Assembly (NCBI GenBank): GCA_964625525.1
Contig: CAZVEE010000083.1
Location: 1-15,636 of the forward strand
Length of the DNA: 15,636 bases
Direction: 5' to 3'
Source of the DNA: CAZVEE01 sp964625525
GTDB lineage: Bacteria > Pseudomonadota > Alphaproteobacteria > JAJFIK01
Below, piece after piece: positions 1 to 11,187 of the stretch (positions are counted from its first letter, which is position 1; every line of letters begins with the position of its first letter). The notes below the pieces were generated by a model. It made no database searches and was not told the DNA's origin. It saw only the letters and a program-made list of their open reading frames with translations. The translations under genes were made by a program, and so were the position numbers.

Positions 1-96
1 CCCGCCGGGCGTTACCCGGCACCGTGTTTCCGTGGAGCCCGGACTTTCCTCCCTCAGGGTTCCCTGAGAGCGGCCATCCGGCCGTCTGGCAGTCCC
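1..96 (-). ncRNA. rnpB: RNase P RNA (class A), 5' part, truncated by window edge
   Basis: This is the catalytic RNA of ribonuclease P, which removes 5' leaders from pre-tRNAs. Read on the minus strand, it shows the hallmark class A core: GAGGAAAGTCCGGGCTCC at 51-34, followed by a GGTGCCGGGTAACGCCCGG segment near 24-6. Both match the conserved P4 strand and the following P5-P7 region of bacterial RNase P RNA. A hairpin in which CGGCCGGATGGCCG pairs upstream of it fits P3. The 5' end is estimated at about 94-96 by aligning CCAGAC with the E. coli RNA, and could be off by several bases. The rest of the RNA lies to the left of the window. The amidase gene ends only about 25 bp upstream. Confidence 0.93.
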
Positions 97-125
97 AGAA
101 AAGGCTACGACTGGCGCCAGGTCAA
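97..125 (-). promoter_or_regulatory. Putative rnpB promoter
   Basis: On the minus strand a -35-like TTGACC (125-120) is followed, after a 17-base spacer, by a weak -10-like TTTTCT (102-97), just upstream of the estimated RNA start. The -35 box overlaps the amidase stop codon (TGA, 124-122). The -35 match is good and the -10 is poor. Position is the main support. Confidence 0.45.
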
Positions 126-862
126 GGGACCATGGCCCCGAGCGCTCTGGCAAGGGCCTGAAGATCCGCATCCGCACAGCCTTCACGCGCCGTGCCGATG
201 GCCTGCGGTGCAAAATGGCGCTGAACGGCGCGGGTGACGGTGGCGGTGGTGGCGTCGAACCGGTCGCCGGGCTCCAGCGGGTATCCAAAGCGCGCAAGGG
301 CCGCGCGATAGGCCGCCACGGCCGCGCCTGCATCGCCCGACGCCAGCGTCACGCCAGACCCCGCCGCCACCTCCGGCCACAGCGCTAGTCCCTTCCGGGC
401 CAGCCGCTGCCAGGGAAACAACTCACCAGGATCCTCTTTGCGCGCCGGCGCCACATCGGAATGGCCGAGCACGCGGGTGAGTGGAACCGCATGGCGCGCC
501 AGGACGCCCGCCAACAGTGTTTCCACAGCCGCAAGCTGAGGTTCCGGAAAGGGTCGATAGCCCCATTCATGGCCTGGATTGACGATCTCAATCCCAATGG
601 AGTGGCTGTTCACGTCGCGTGTCTCGCCCCAGGCGGACACACCTGCATGCCAAGCGCGCTGCTCTTCGGCCACGAGGCGAAAGACACGGCCGTCTTCCTC
701 GACCAGATAATGGGCTGACACTTCCGCGTCCCGATCACAAAGCCGCGCCAGCGCCTGTGTGCCGGTGGGCATGCCTGTGTAATGCAGGATGACCATGTCG
801 ATGCGCCCCCCGCCCCGGCGCGTCCCGTAATTTGGGGACGGATGGTCGATCATGGCGTTCAT
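122..862 (-). CDS. N-acetylmuramoyl-L-alanine amidase (AmpD/Amidase_2 type) with C-terminal peptidoglycan-binding-like domain
   Basis: This zinc amidase should cleave the bond between N-acetylmuramic acid and the stem peptide in peptidoglycan or its recycled fragments. The Amidase_2 domain spans about residues 8-160. Candidate zinc ligands are H27 (in VILHYTG), H134 (in LGHSDVAP) and D144 (in KEDPG). K142 sits two residues before the Asp and E92 (in GIEIVNP) is present, matching the AmpD catalytic layout. Residues about 172-240 resemble a PG_binding_1 domain. No signal peptide is visible, so a cytoplasmic recycling role is likelier than an AmiD-like exported role, though this is not certain. 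The ATG overlaps the upstream transporter stop by one base (TAATG), and GGAAGG (875-870) lies 7 bases upstream, implying translational coupling. A start at M4 is also possible. Confidence 0.88.
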   Translation of the reverse strand: MNAMIDHPSPNYGTRRGGGRIDMVILHYTGMPTGTQALARLCDRDAEVSAHYLVEEDGRVFRLVAEEQRAWHAGVSAWGETRDVNSHSIGIEIVNPGHEWGYRPFPEPQLAAVETLLAGVLARHAVPLTRVLGHSDVAPARKEDPGELFPWQRLARKGLALWPEVAAGSGVTLASGDAGAAVAAYRAALARFGYPLEPGDRFDATTATVTRAVQRHFAPQAIGTAREGCADADLQALARALGAMVP

Positions 863-1737
863 TAAGCGGCCTTCCGATCTACGGCCGCCTGGGGTTGGCG
901 CAAGGAGATGATTAGCACGCCGCTCAGCGTCAACAGACCCCCAAGCGCCATGCGCCAGGTGATCACATCCCCCAGCAAGGTCACCCCCAAAAGCACTGTG
1001 AAAATCGGCGTCATCAAAGTGAGCGGCGACACCAGCCCCACTTCATACCGCTGCACCAGATAGTAGAGCCCCGCATGGGCCACAAGGCTTGAGACGATGG
1101 CGGTGAACGCAACCGCGCCCCAGGCGAGCCAGCTTGCCTGCGCGATCGCCGCACTGGCGTCGCCTTCCACAAGCAGTGACAGCGGCAATAGCAGTGGCCA
1201 GGAGAGCATCGCCACCCAAGCCTGCAACTCAAACACCGGCACATCACGCAGGCGCCGCATCGCGATGACCGAGAAAGCCCCAATAAAAGCAGCGCCCACT
1301 CCGAATGCCATGCCATCGATATAGCCCAACACGCGCGGGTCGAAGCTGATCATCATCACCCCGCTAAACGCGAGCGCCATGCCCGCCCAGCGCCGCCAGC
1401 CCACCGCCTCGCCCAACAGCACCATGCCCATCAGCGTGGTGAACGGCACACCAAGCTGGCTCGCAATGGCCACCGAAGACAGGTCGTCCGCCACATAGAT
1501 GCCGGTATAGAAGAGACCGAACTGCAAGCCGCCAGCGCCCATGGCCACAATCGCGATGGTCCCCATTTGCCCTTCATGCCAGCGCAGCAGCGGCAGCAAC
1601 AGCGCCGCCACCAGCAAAAAACGCAACCCCGTGATGAGCAGCGGCGGTAACTCCGCCATGCCGATGCTGACCGCCACGAGCGACAAGGCCCATACGAACG
1701 TAATCAGCACCATGAATGCGAGATCCTGCGCCTTCAC
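862..1737 (-). CDS. EamA/DMT-family transporter (copy 1)
   Basis: This is an inner-membrane permease of the drug/metabolite transporter superfamily, 291 residues long with about ten hydrophobic helices arranged as two EamA repeats. Family features include the N-terminal FMVLITFVWALS segment, the LRF at the second helix, LLGEAVGWRRWAG closing the first repeat, and LLGDVITWRMALGG in the second. Substrate cannot be read from sequence; members export amino acids, nucleosides or other metabolites. It starts at GTG, supported by GGAGG (1748-1744) 6 bases upstream. It lies 42 bp after its paralogue and overlaps the amidase start by one base. It resembles copy 2 throughout, so the pair probably arose by tandem duplication and may have diverged in substrate. 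Confidence 0.88.
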   Translation of the reverse strand: MKAQDLAFMVLITFVWALSLVAVSIGMAELPPLLITGLRFLLVAALLLPLLRWHEGQMGTIAIVAMGAGGLQFGLFYTGIYVADDLSSVAIASQLGVPFTTLMGMVLLGEAVGWRRWAGMALAFSGVMMISFDPRVLGYIDGMAFGVGAAFIGAFSVIAMRRLRDVPVFELQAWVAMLSWPLLLPLSLLVEGDASAAIAQASWLAWGAVAFTAIVSSLVAHAGLYYLVQRYEVGLVSPLTLMTPIFTVLLGVTLLGDVITWRMALGGLLTLSGVLIISLRQPQAAVDRKAA

Positions 1738-1779
1738 GGGCCGCCTCCACTGATCAAGAAAGGGTTAGACGTCCCCACG

Positions 1780-2664
1780 TTAGCGAGTCTCGCCGCCGGG
1801 CTCCACGGCTGAAGCGCGGGCGCCCTGGCGCAAGGCGATGATCAGCACCCCCAAGAGGGTCAACGCGCCCCCCATGAGCAAGCGGCCGGTCACCGGATCC
1901 CCCAGCAGCAGCACCGCAAAAATCACCGAAAACACCGGCGACAAGAGGGTCAGCGGGCCTGTCAGGCTCGCTTCATAGCGTTGCAGCAAATAATAAATGC
2001 CGCCATGGCCAATCAGGCTGGCGCCGATCACCGTGAAAGCCACCGTTGCCCAGTCGCCCGCGTCGGCTGTCCTCACGGCGTCCCACTGGCCGGTCTCAAA
2101 CAGAAGGCTCGTCAACCCTAAGGTCGGTGCACTGACCACGGCCACCCAGGCTTGCATCTCGAACGGGCTCACCCCGCGCAGTCGGCGCATTAAAATCATG
2201 GCGCCTGCGATGACCACCGCCGCCGCCATCACCAGCACCACACCTGTCAGATCGTCGAAGACCGCCGGGTCGAAACCGATCACCATCACGCCGGCAAAGG
2301 CGAGCCCAATGCCCGCCCAGCGTCGCCAGCCCACGCTTTCCCCCAAAAACGCAATCGACAACAGGGTCAGGAAAGGCACGTTGAGCTGGGTGAGGATACC
2401 GACCACGGACGCATCAGCGATCATAAGACCGGAAAACATCAACCCGAAATGCAGCGCCCCACCCAGGACAGCGATCGCCAGCACCGTCCCCATGCGCCCC
2501 TCATGCAACCGGAGGAAGGGCAACAGCAGCAGGCCCAGCGCCGCGAAGCGCAGGAACGTGAAGAGGAACGGGTCGAATTGTCCAAGTCCGATCTTGGAAA
2601 TAACGACATTCAGCCCCCAAAGCAGGCAGATGAGGACCATGAAGGCCAAATGCTGCGGCGCCAT
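1780..2664 (-). CDS. EamA/DMT-family transporter (copy 2)
   Basis: This 294-residue inner-membrane permease has two EamA repeats and about ten helices, and is paralogous to the gene directly downstream. A hand comparison without gaps gives 32 identities in the first 60 residues. Shared signatures continue through LLP.LR.HEG.MGT, GE.VGWRRWAG, GVM.I.FDP, MQAWVA/LQAWVA and IYYL.QRYE. Substrate is unknown. The ATG lies 18 bp after the DjlA-like gene, with no strong Shine-Dalgarno before it, so expression probably depends on the upstream message. The C-terminal tail (ARASAVEPGGETR) is short and polar. Confidence 0.88.
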   Translation of the reverse strand: MAPQHLAFMVLICLLWGLNVVISKIGLGQFDPFLFTFLRFAALGLLLLPFLRLHEGRMGTVLAIAVLGGALHFGLMFSGLMIADASVVGILTQLNVPFLTLLSIAFLGESVGWRRWAGIGLAFAGVMVIGFDPAVFDDLTGVVLVMAAAVVIAGAMILMRRLRGVSPFEMQAWVAVVSAPTLGLTSLLFETGQWDAVRTADAGDWATVAFTVIGASLIGHGGIYYLLQRYEASLTGPLTLLSPVFSVIFAVLLLGDPVTGRLLMGGALTLLGVLIIALRQGARASAVEPGGETR

Positions 2665-2682
2665 GGGGTGCTTTCAGAGGCT

Positions 2683-3435
2683 TCAGGCGAGGACCGGGCG
2701 GCTGGCCCGTTGGCGCCGCACGGTCTCATAGGCCGTCGTGATGAGGGCAAGCTTGGCATTTGCCATGAGCACGAATTCTTCCGGCACGCCGCGCGCGACG
2801 AGGGCATCCGGGTGATTTTCGCGCACCAAGGCATGATAGGCGCGCTTCAGGTCCGCGTCGGAGACACTGCTTTCAACCCCTAGCACCGCATAGGGATCGG
2901 CATTGGGACAGCCCATATGGGTGCAGCGGATACGCTCGAACTCGGCGTCGGAAAAGCCGAAAATCCGTGCCACCGTGGCCAGGAACGCCACTTCGCTGTC
3001 GTCCACCGTGCCATCGGCCTTGGCGATGTGGAACAACCCGTCCAGCAGATCTTCCAGCACCGCCGGACAGCCGGACAGCAGCCCCGCAATCTGCTCGGCA
3101 TAGCTTTCGAACCCGGCCACGTCCTGACGGGCCAGATTGAAGACACGCGCCACATTGCGCTCCTCGCCGGCGGGAATGTGGAAGACCTCGCGAAAGGCGA
3201 ATTCTTCCTCCGGCGTCACCACACCATCGGCTTTGGCCATCTTGGCCCCGAGGCCAATGACGCCAATGGTGAAGGCCACCTGCTGGCTGAGGGTATAGAG
3301 CACGCACGGGTCGCGCTCTTCCTCCGGCACCGCATTGGTTTCACCGGTGATGAAGCCCGCAAGCGCGGTCATGACGGACTCAAAGCTGTCCTGGGCCGCG
3401 TCAACGACCCGTTGCATAGTATCCCATAAAGACAT
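2683..3435 (-). CDS. DjlA-like co-chaperone: TerB domain plus C-terminal J domain
   Basis: This is probably a DnaK co-chaperone that stimulates Hsp70 ATPase activity. The C-terminal J domain (about 179-243: DPYAVLGVESSVSDADLKRAY and onward) carries an intact HPD at 208-210. Before it lies a TerB-like helical domain (about 52-172) with two acidic motifs, AKADGVVTPEE and AKADGTVDDSE, a TerB metal-binding-like signature. This order matches DjlA, but there is no clear N-terminal transmembrane helix of the E. coli DjlA kind; residues 50-66 are only moderately hydrophobic and belong to the TerB fold. It is likely cytosolic and first in the minus-strand run. Only AGGGG, almost touching the ATG, precedes the start, so a leaderless or very short leader message is possible. 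Clients are unknown. Confidence 0.85.
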   Translation of the reverse strand: MSLWDTMQRVVDAAQDSFESVMTALAGFITGETNAVPEEERDPCVLYTLSQQVAFTIGVIGLGAKMAKADGVVTPEEEFAFREVFHIPAGEERNVARVFNLARQDVAGFESYAEQIAGLLSGCPAVLEDLLDGLFHIAKADGTVDDSEVAFLATVARIFGFSDAEFERIRCTHMGCPNADPYAVLGVESSVSDADLKRAYHALVRENHPDALVARGVPEEFVLMANAKLALITTAYETVRRQRASRPVLA

Positions 3436-3524
3436 GCCCCTATACTGGCACGAAGTCGGTGACGGAAAAACGGCGAAAGTGCTGCCCCGCCCACGGTGCC
3501 GACAAAACCATCCGAGAGCGCCTC

Positions 3525-6500
3525 ATGCCCCCTCCCCCCTTGCCTGCCGCTACCCGCTGGGATTTCTGGATCGACCGGGGGGGCACATTCACCGATGTGA
3601 TCGGCCGAGCGCCGGACGGCGGGCTGCACACCGCGAAACTTCTGTCGGAGAATCCACAGCGGTATGAGGATGCGGCCGTGGAAGGGATCCGCAGGCTGTT
3701 GGGTCTGGCGCCGGACGCACCGATCCCGCCGGGACGGGTGGGCGCGGTGAAAATGGGCACCACCGTGGCCACCAATGCGCTTTTGGAGCGCAAGGGCGAG
3801 CGCACTCTCCTGATCATCACGCAAGGGCATGGCGATGCCCTCACCATCGGCACTCAACATCGCCCGGACATTTTCGCGCTTGATATCGAGAAGCCGGATC
3901 CTCTGCATGCGGGGGTTCTGGAGGTGACGGAGCGGATGGCCGCGGATGGCCGCGTGCTGGTCCCGTTGGACCGGGACCCGCTGCGCGCCGGGCTCGCGCG
4001 CGCCTTTGCCCAGGGCTATCGGGTGGCAGCGATCTGCTTTCTGCACGGCGATCGGTATCCAGAGCATGAGCGCCAGGCGGGCGCGCTGGCCGGTGAGGCC
4101 GGGTTCAGGCATGTGTCACTCAGCCATGCGGTCAGCCCCTTGATGAAACTGGTTCCCCGCGGCGACACAACGGTGGCCGATGCCTATCTGTCACCGGTGC
4201 TGCGGCGCTATGTGGACCGGGTGGCGGCGCGGGTGCAAACGTCGTCACACGATGACAGCGCGCGCTTGTTCTTCATGCAGTCCAATGGCGGGCTGGTGGA
4301 TGCTGACGGTTTTCAGGGCAAGGACGCGATCCTGTCAGGGCCGGCAGGCGGGGTCGTGGGTATGGCGGAGGTGGCACGGATCGCCGGGCTGGAGCGGGTG
4401 ATCGGCTTTGACATGGGGGGCACGTCCACGGATGTATCCCATTTCGACGGCACCTATGAGCGTCGTTTCCAGAACGACGTGGCGGGTGTGCGCGTGCGCG
4501 CGCCCATGATGCAGATCCATACGGTGGCGGCCGGAGGCGGTTCGCTTTTGCTGTTCGACGGCTCGCGCCTGCGTGTGGGGCCCGACAGTGCCGGCGCCGA
4601 TCCGGGCCCGGCCTGTTATCGCAAAGGCGGGCCACTTACCGTAACGGACGCCAATGTGATGACGGGCAAGCTCCACCCAGCCTTCTTTCCATCCGTGTTC
4701 GGCGCCAATGAAGATCAGCCGCTTGACATCCAGGCGGTGCGCGATGGCTTTACGGCCCTGGCGGGCCAGATGGGCGATGGGCGTTCGGCGGAGGCGCTCG
4801 CGGATGGGTTCCTCGCCATTGCCGTGGAAAACATGGCGCTCGCCATCAAAAAGATCTCGGTGGCACGAGGGCGCGATGTGAGCCGCTATGGGCTTGTGTG
4901 TTTCGGCGGTGCTGCCGCACAGCATGCGTGCGCGGTGGCGAATGCGCTGGCCATGGAAACTGTCCTGATCCATCCGCTGTCGGGCCTGTTGTCTGCCTAC
5001 GGAATGGGGCTCGCCGATATCCGCGCCATTCGAGAACAGGGGATCGAGGCCGTTCTGAACACCGACAGCGCGGTGCGGCTGACCGAGGTGAGCGCGACAC
5101 TGGCCCGCGCCGCCCGGGAGGATGTGGCGCGCCAAGGCGTGGCGGACGCGGCGATCCATACCGTGCGCCGCGTCCATCTGCGCTATCAAGGCACGGACGC
5201 GGCCCTGATGGTCGCGGTGGAGGACAATGACGCCCTTGCCGGAGCCTTCGAGGCGGCACACAAAGATCGGTTTGGCTTCACCATGCCGGAAAAGCCGCTG
5301 GTCATTGAAGCGGTTTCCGTGGAGGCAGTGGGCGCCGGCGCCAAACCGGCGGAGAGAGATCATCTGCTGACGGACCGTGCGGAGAGCGCTGTACCGGTGG
5401 CACAAGACACGCGGATCTATACCGCTGGCGCCTGGCACGAGGCGCGCATCATCAGGCGGGATGCGGTACAGCCCGGCGACCACATTACCGGACCCGCCAT
5501 TCTCGCCGAACCCCATGCCACGGTCGTCGTTGAGCCGGGCTGGCGTGCACAGATCACGGCCAAAGATCATGTTGTCCTGCGCCGCGTCAGCGCCGAGGCG
5601 ACAAGGACCGGTTTCACTGCGGCCCATGTTACTGCGGCGCATGATCCTGTGGCCCGTGTTACTGTGGCCCGTGATCCCGTGCGCCTGGAGATCTTCAACA
5701 ATCTGTTCATGGCGGTGGCGGAGCAAATGGGCGTGGCCCTGGAAAACACCGCCAGTTCCGTCAACATCAAAGAGCGGCTGGATTTTTCCTGTGCCGTCTT
5801 TGATCGCCACGGCGCCTTGATCGCCAATGCGCCGCATATTCCGGTCCATCTGGGCAGTATGGGTGAAAGCGTGCGCACGGTGATCACCCGCACACGCGCA
5901 ACCGTGCGCCCCGGTGACGTCTTTATGCTGAACGATCCCTATCACGGGGGCACGCATCTGCCGGACATCACGGTGGTGACACCGGTCTTCGATCCCCAGG
6001 GGCGCGGTCCGCTGTTCTATACGGCAGCGCGGGGGCACCATGCAGATGTGGGCGGCATCACGCCCGGGTCCATGCCCGCCGCCTCCCACGCCATCAGCCA
6101 GGAAGGCATTCTGTTTGATACGGTAGCGCTCGTCCAAAACAGCGTCTTTCAGGAAGCGGACATCCGCGCACGCCTGGCCGAAGGGCCCTACCCGGCCCGC
6201 AATGTGGACCAGAACATCGCCGACTTGAAAGCGCAGATCGCGGCCTGTGAGCGGGGAGCCCGGGACCTGGCCGCGCTTGTGGCGCAATACGGGCTCGACG
6301 TGGTCGAGGCCTATATGGGGCATGTACAGGACAATGCGGAAGAGGCCGTGCGCCGGGTGATCGGCGTGCTGAAGGATGGGGCCTTTACCTATGCCATGGA
6401 CGACGACCGGCACATCAGCGTGAGCGTGCAGGTAGATCGCAGCGCGGGGCGCGCGCATATTGATTTCACCGGCACCAGTGGGCAAAGCACCACCAATTTC

Positions 6501-7199
6501 AACGCGCCCCATGCCATTGTGCGCGCCGCTGTGCTGTATGTCTTCCGCTGTCTGGTCGCTGATGCCATTCCGCTCAATGATGGATGCCTGCGACCGCTGG
6601 AGATCACCGTGCCGCGGCCAAGCCTGCTGGATCCGGTGCCGCCGGCGGCCGTGGTGGCGGGCAATGTGGAGACAAGTCAGGCGATCACCAACGCGCTGTT
6701 TGGTGCATTGGGCGTGCTGGCGGCCGGCCAAGGCACCATGAACAATCTGACGTTCGGCAATGCCCGCCACCAATACTATGAAACTATTTGCGGCGGCGCG
6801 GGTGCAAGTGCCCGGCGCGCGGGCGCCAGCGCCGTGCACACCCATATGACCAATTCGCGCCTGACGGACCCGGAAGTTTTGGAATGGCGCTACCCAGTGC
6901 TGCTGGAGAGTTTCGGGATCCGGACGGGTTCGGGCGGAGCAGGACGGTGGCGCGGCGGGGATGGAATCATCCGGCGGCTGCGCTTTGAGGAAGCGATGAC
7001 CGTGTCGCTGCTCTCCGGTCACCGGGCCGTGGCCAATTTCGGGCTCGCCGGTGGCGCACCGGGAGCACTAGGGCGCAATTGGATCGAGCGCACGGACGGG
7101 CGCGTGGATCCGCTCGCTGGCTGCGCAGAAGCGGATCTTCAGCCTGGAGATGTGTTGGTGATCGAGACACCGGGCGGCGGCGGGTTTGGACAACCGTGA
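3525..7199 (+). CDS. Fused HyuA-HyuB hydantoinase/oxoprolinase, probable ATP-hydrolysing 5-oxoprolinase
   Basis: It probably converts 5-oxo-L-proline plus ATP and water to L-glutamate, salvaging the cyclised product of glutathione turnover and spontaneous glutamine/glutamate cyclisation. The HyuA half (about 11-690) has an ASKHA-type phosphate motif DRGGTFTD (17-24), MGTTVATNAL (77-86), LSGPAGGVVG and a second phosphate motif GFDMGGTSTD (294-303). The HyuB half (about 718-1224) has NDPYHGGTHLPD, RGHHADVGG (836-844), DFTGTSGQSTTNFNAP and the terminal GGGGFGQP. At 1224 residues it matches single-chain 5-oxoprolinases, whereas many bacterial HyuA/HyuB are separate. ATG 3525 is chosen because the fold begins ten residues later; an in-frame GTG at 3459 would add an unconserved-looking basic stretch. 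A related lactamase such as N-methylhydantoinase cannot be excluded. It is divergent from the DjlA-like gene and convergent with metH. Confidence 0.87.
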   Translation: MPPPPLPAATRWDFWIDRGGTFTDVIGRAPDGGLHTAKLLSENPQRYEDAAVEGIRRLLGLAPDAPIPPGRVGAVKMGTTVATNALLERKGERTLLIITQGHGDALTIGTQHRPDIFALDIEKPDPLHAGVLEVTERMAADGRVLVPLDRDPLRAGLARAFAQGYRVAAICFLHGDRYPEHERQAGALAGEAGFRHVSLSHAVSPLMKLVPRGDTTVADAYLSPVLRRYVDRVAARVQTSSHDDSARLFFMQSNGGLVDADGFQGKDAILSGPAGGVVGMAEVARIAGLERVIGFDMGGTSTDVSHFDGTYERRFQNDVAGVRVRAPMMQIHTVAAGGGSLLLFDGSRLRVGPDSAGADPGPACYRKGGPLTVTDANVMTGKLHPAFFPSVFGANEDQPLDIQAVRDGFTALAGQMGDGRSAEALADGFLAIAVENMALAIKKISVARGRDVSRYGLVCFGGAAAQHACAVANALAMETVLIHPLSGLLSAYGMGLADIRAIREQGIEAVLNTDSAVRLTEVSATLARAAREDVARQGVADAAIHTVRRVHLRYQGTDAALMVAVEDNDALAGAFEAAHKDRFGFTMPEKPLVIEAVSVEAVGAGAKPAERDHLLTDRAESAVPVAQDTRIYTAGAWHEARIIRRDAVQPGDHITGPAILAEPHATVVVEPGWRAQITAKDHVVLRRVSAEATRTGFTAAHVTAAHDPVARVTVARDPVRLEIFNNLFMAVAEQMGVALENTASSVNIKERLDFSCAVFDRHGALIANAPHIPVHLGSMGESVRTVITRTRATVRPGDVFMLNDPYHGGTHLPDITVVTPVFDPQGRGPLFYTAARGHHADVGGITPGSMPAASHAISQEGILFDTVALVQNSVFQEADIRARLAEGPYPARNVDQNIADLKAQIAACERGARDLAALVAQYGLDVVEAYMGHVQDNAEEAVRRVIGVLKDGAFTYAMDDDRHISVSVQVDRSAGRAHIDFTGTSGQSTTNFNAPHAIVRAAVLYVFRCLVADAIPLNDGCLRPLEITVPRPSLLDPVPPAAVVAGNVETSQAITNALFGALGVLAAGQGTMNNLTFGNARHQYYETICGGAGASARRAGASAVHTHMTNSRLTDPEVLEWRYPVLLESFGIRTGSGGAGRWRGGDGIIRRLRFEEAMTVSLLSGHRAVANFGLAGGAPGALGRNWIERTDGRVDPLAGCAEADLQPGDVLVIETPGGGGFGQP
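5622..5681 (+). repeat. Four tandem 15-bp units encoding the HyuA-HyuB linker
   Basis: Four in-frame 15-bp units encode AHVTA, AHDPV, ARVTV and ARDPV (residues 700-719 from the ATG at 3525). Units 1 and 3, and units 2 and 4, are most alike, so the array also reads as a duplicated 30-bp unit. A degenerate fifth unit (TGFTA) precedes it. The array lies exactly between the two enzyme domains. Confidence 0.85.
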
Positions 7200-7200
7200 A

Positions 7201-7235
7201 TTGCTGCACTGCACGACCATGTCGCAATGCAGCAA
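7201..7235 (+). other. Inverted repeat directly after the 5-oxoprolinase stop codon
   Basis: Arms TTGCTGCA (7201-7208) and TGCAGCAA (7228-7235) are perfect complements. A small inner CGAC/GTCG stem (7214-7217 with 7221-7224) closes on a three-base loop. No T-run follows, so it is not a standard intrinsic terminator. It could protect the 3' end of the message or be part of a larger structured 3' UTR. Confidence 0.5.
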
Positions 7236-7297
7236 CGATTTGGGGTTTTCTTGCCCGACACTTTGGATCACGCTGCAGGTTCTGAAGCGATAACAAT

Positions 7298-7347
7298 GGG
7301 TATCCGACCTCGAATGGATACCCTCGCCTATCGGGCTTCCCAAGCCT
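7298..7347 (+). other. Two further hairpins in the convergent intergenic region
   Basis: GGGTATCC (7298-7305) pairs perfectly with GGATACCC (7316-7323) across a 10-base loop. GGCTT (7334-7338) pairs with AAGCC (7342-7346) across CCC, with a possible G-T closing pair. Neither is followed by T-residues on either strand. They lie between the first hairpin and the terminator. Confidence 0.45.
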
Positions 7348-7365
7348 GTGTCCCAAACGAATTAT

Positions 7366-7396
7366 GCCGGAGGATCGACCCCCCTCCGGCTTTTTT
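7366..7396 (+). terminator. Intrinsic terminator for the 5-oxoprolinase transcript
   Basis: GCCGGAGG (7366-7373) and CCTCCGGC (7383-7390) form a perfect 8-bp GC-rich stem with a 9-base loop, followed at once by six T on the plus strand. On the minus strand the stem lies just past the metH stop but is followed only by ATAATTCG, so termination of metH there would be weaker. Confidence 0.88.
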
Positions 7397-7404
7397 CGTG
7401 GGCC

Positions 7405-11130
<3,726 letters not shown>

Positions 11131-11187
11131 AGCGGATGGTCTTTCCTGGTCTTGAACCTGGTCTGCGAACGGATCACCGCGCGGGCC

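Noticed and set aside
3459..3524. GTG start giving a 22-residue longer 5-oxoprolinase.
   Set aside because: The family fold begins about ten residues after the ATG at 3525, and the extra basic, cysteine-containing stretch has no clear ribosome site.
4335..7022. A very long minus-strand open frame (about 895 codons) opposite the 5-oxoprolinase gene.
   Set aside because: It lies wholly antisense to a clearly conserved enzyme, is rich in His, Arg, Ala and Gly as expected from reversed GC-rich codons, and shows no recognisable domain.
7264..7347. A tRNA-like segment, because GACCTCGAATGG recalls a T-arm.
   Set aside because: The paired arms do not form a cloverleaf: the perfect 8-bp stem around the segment has a 10-base loop and no acceptor or anticodon stem fits.
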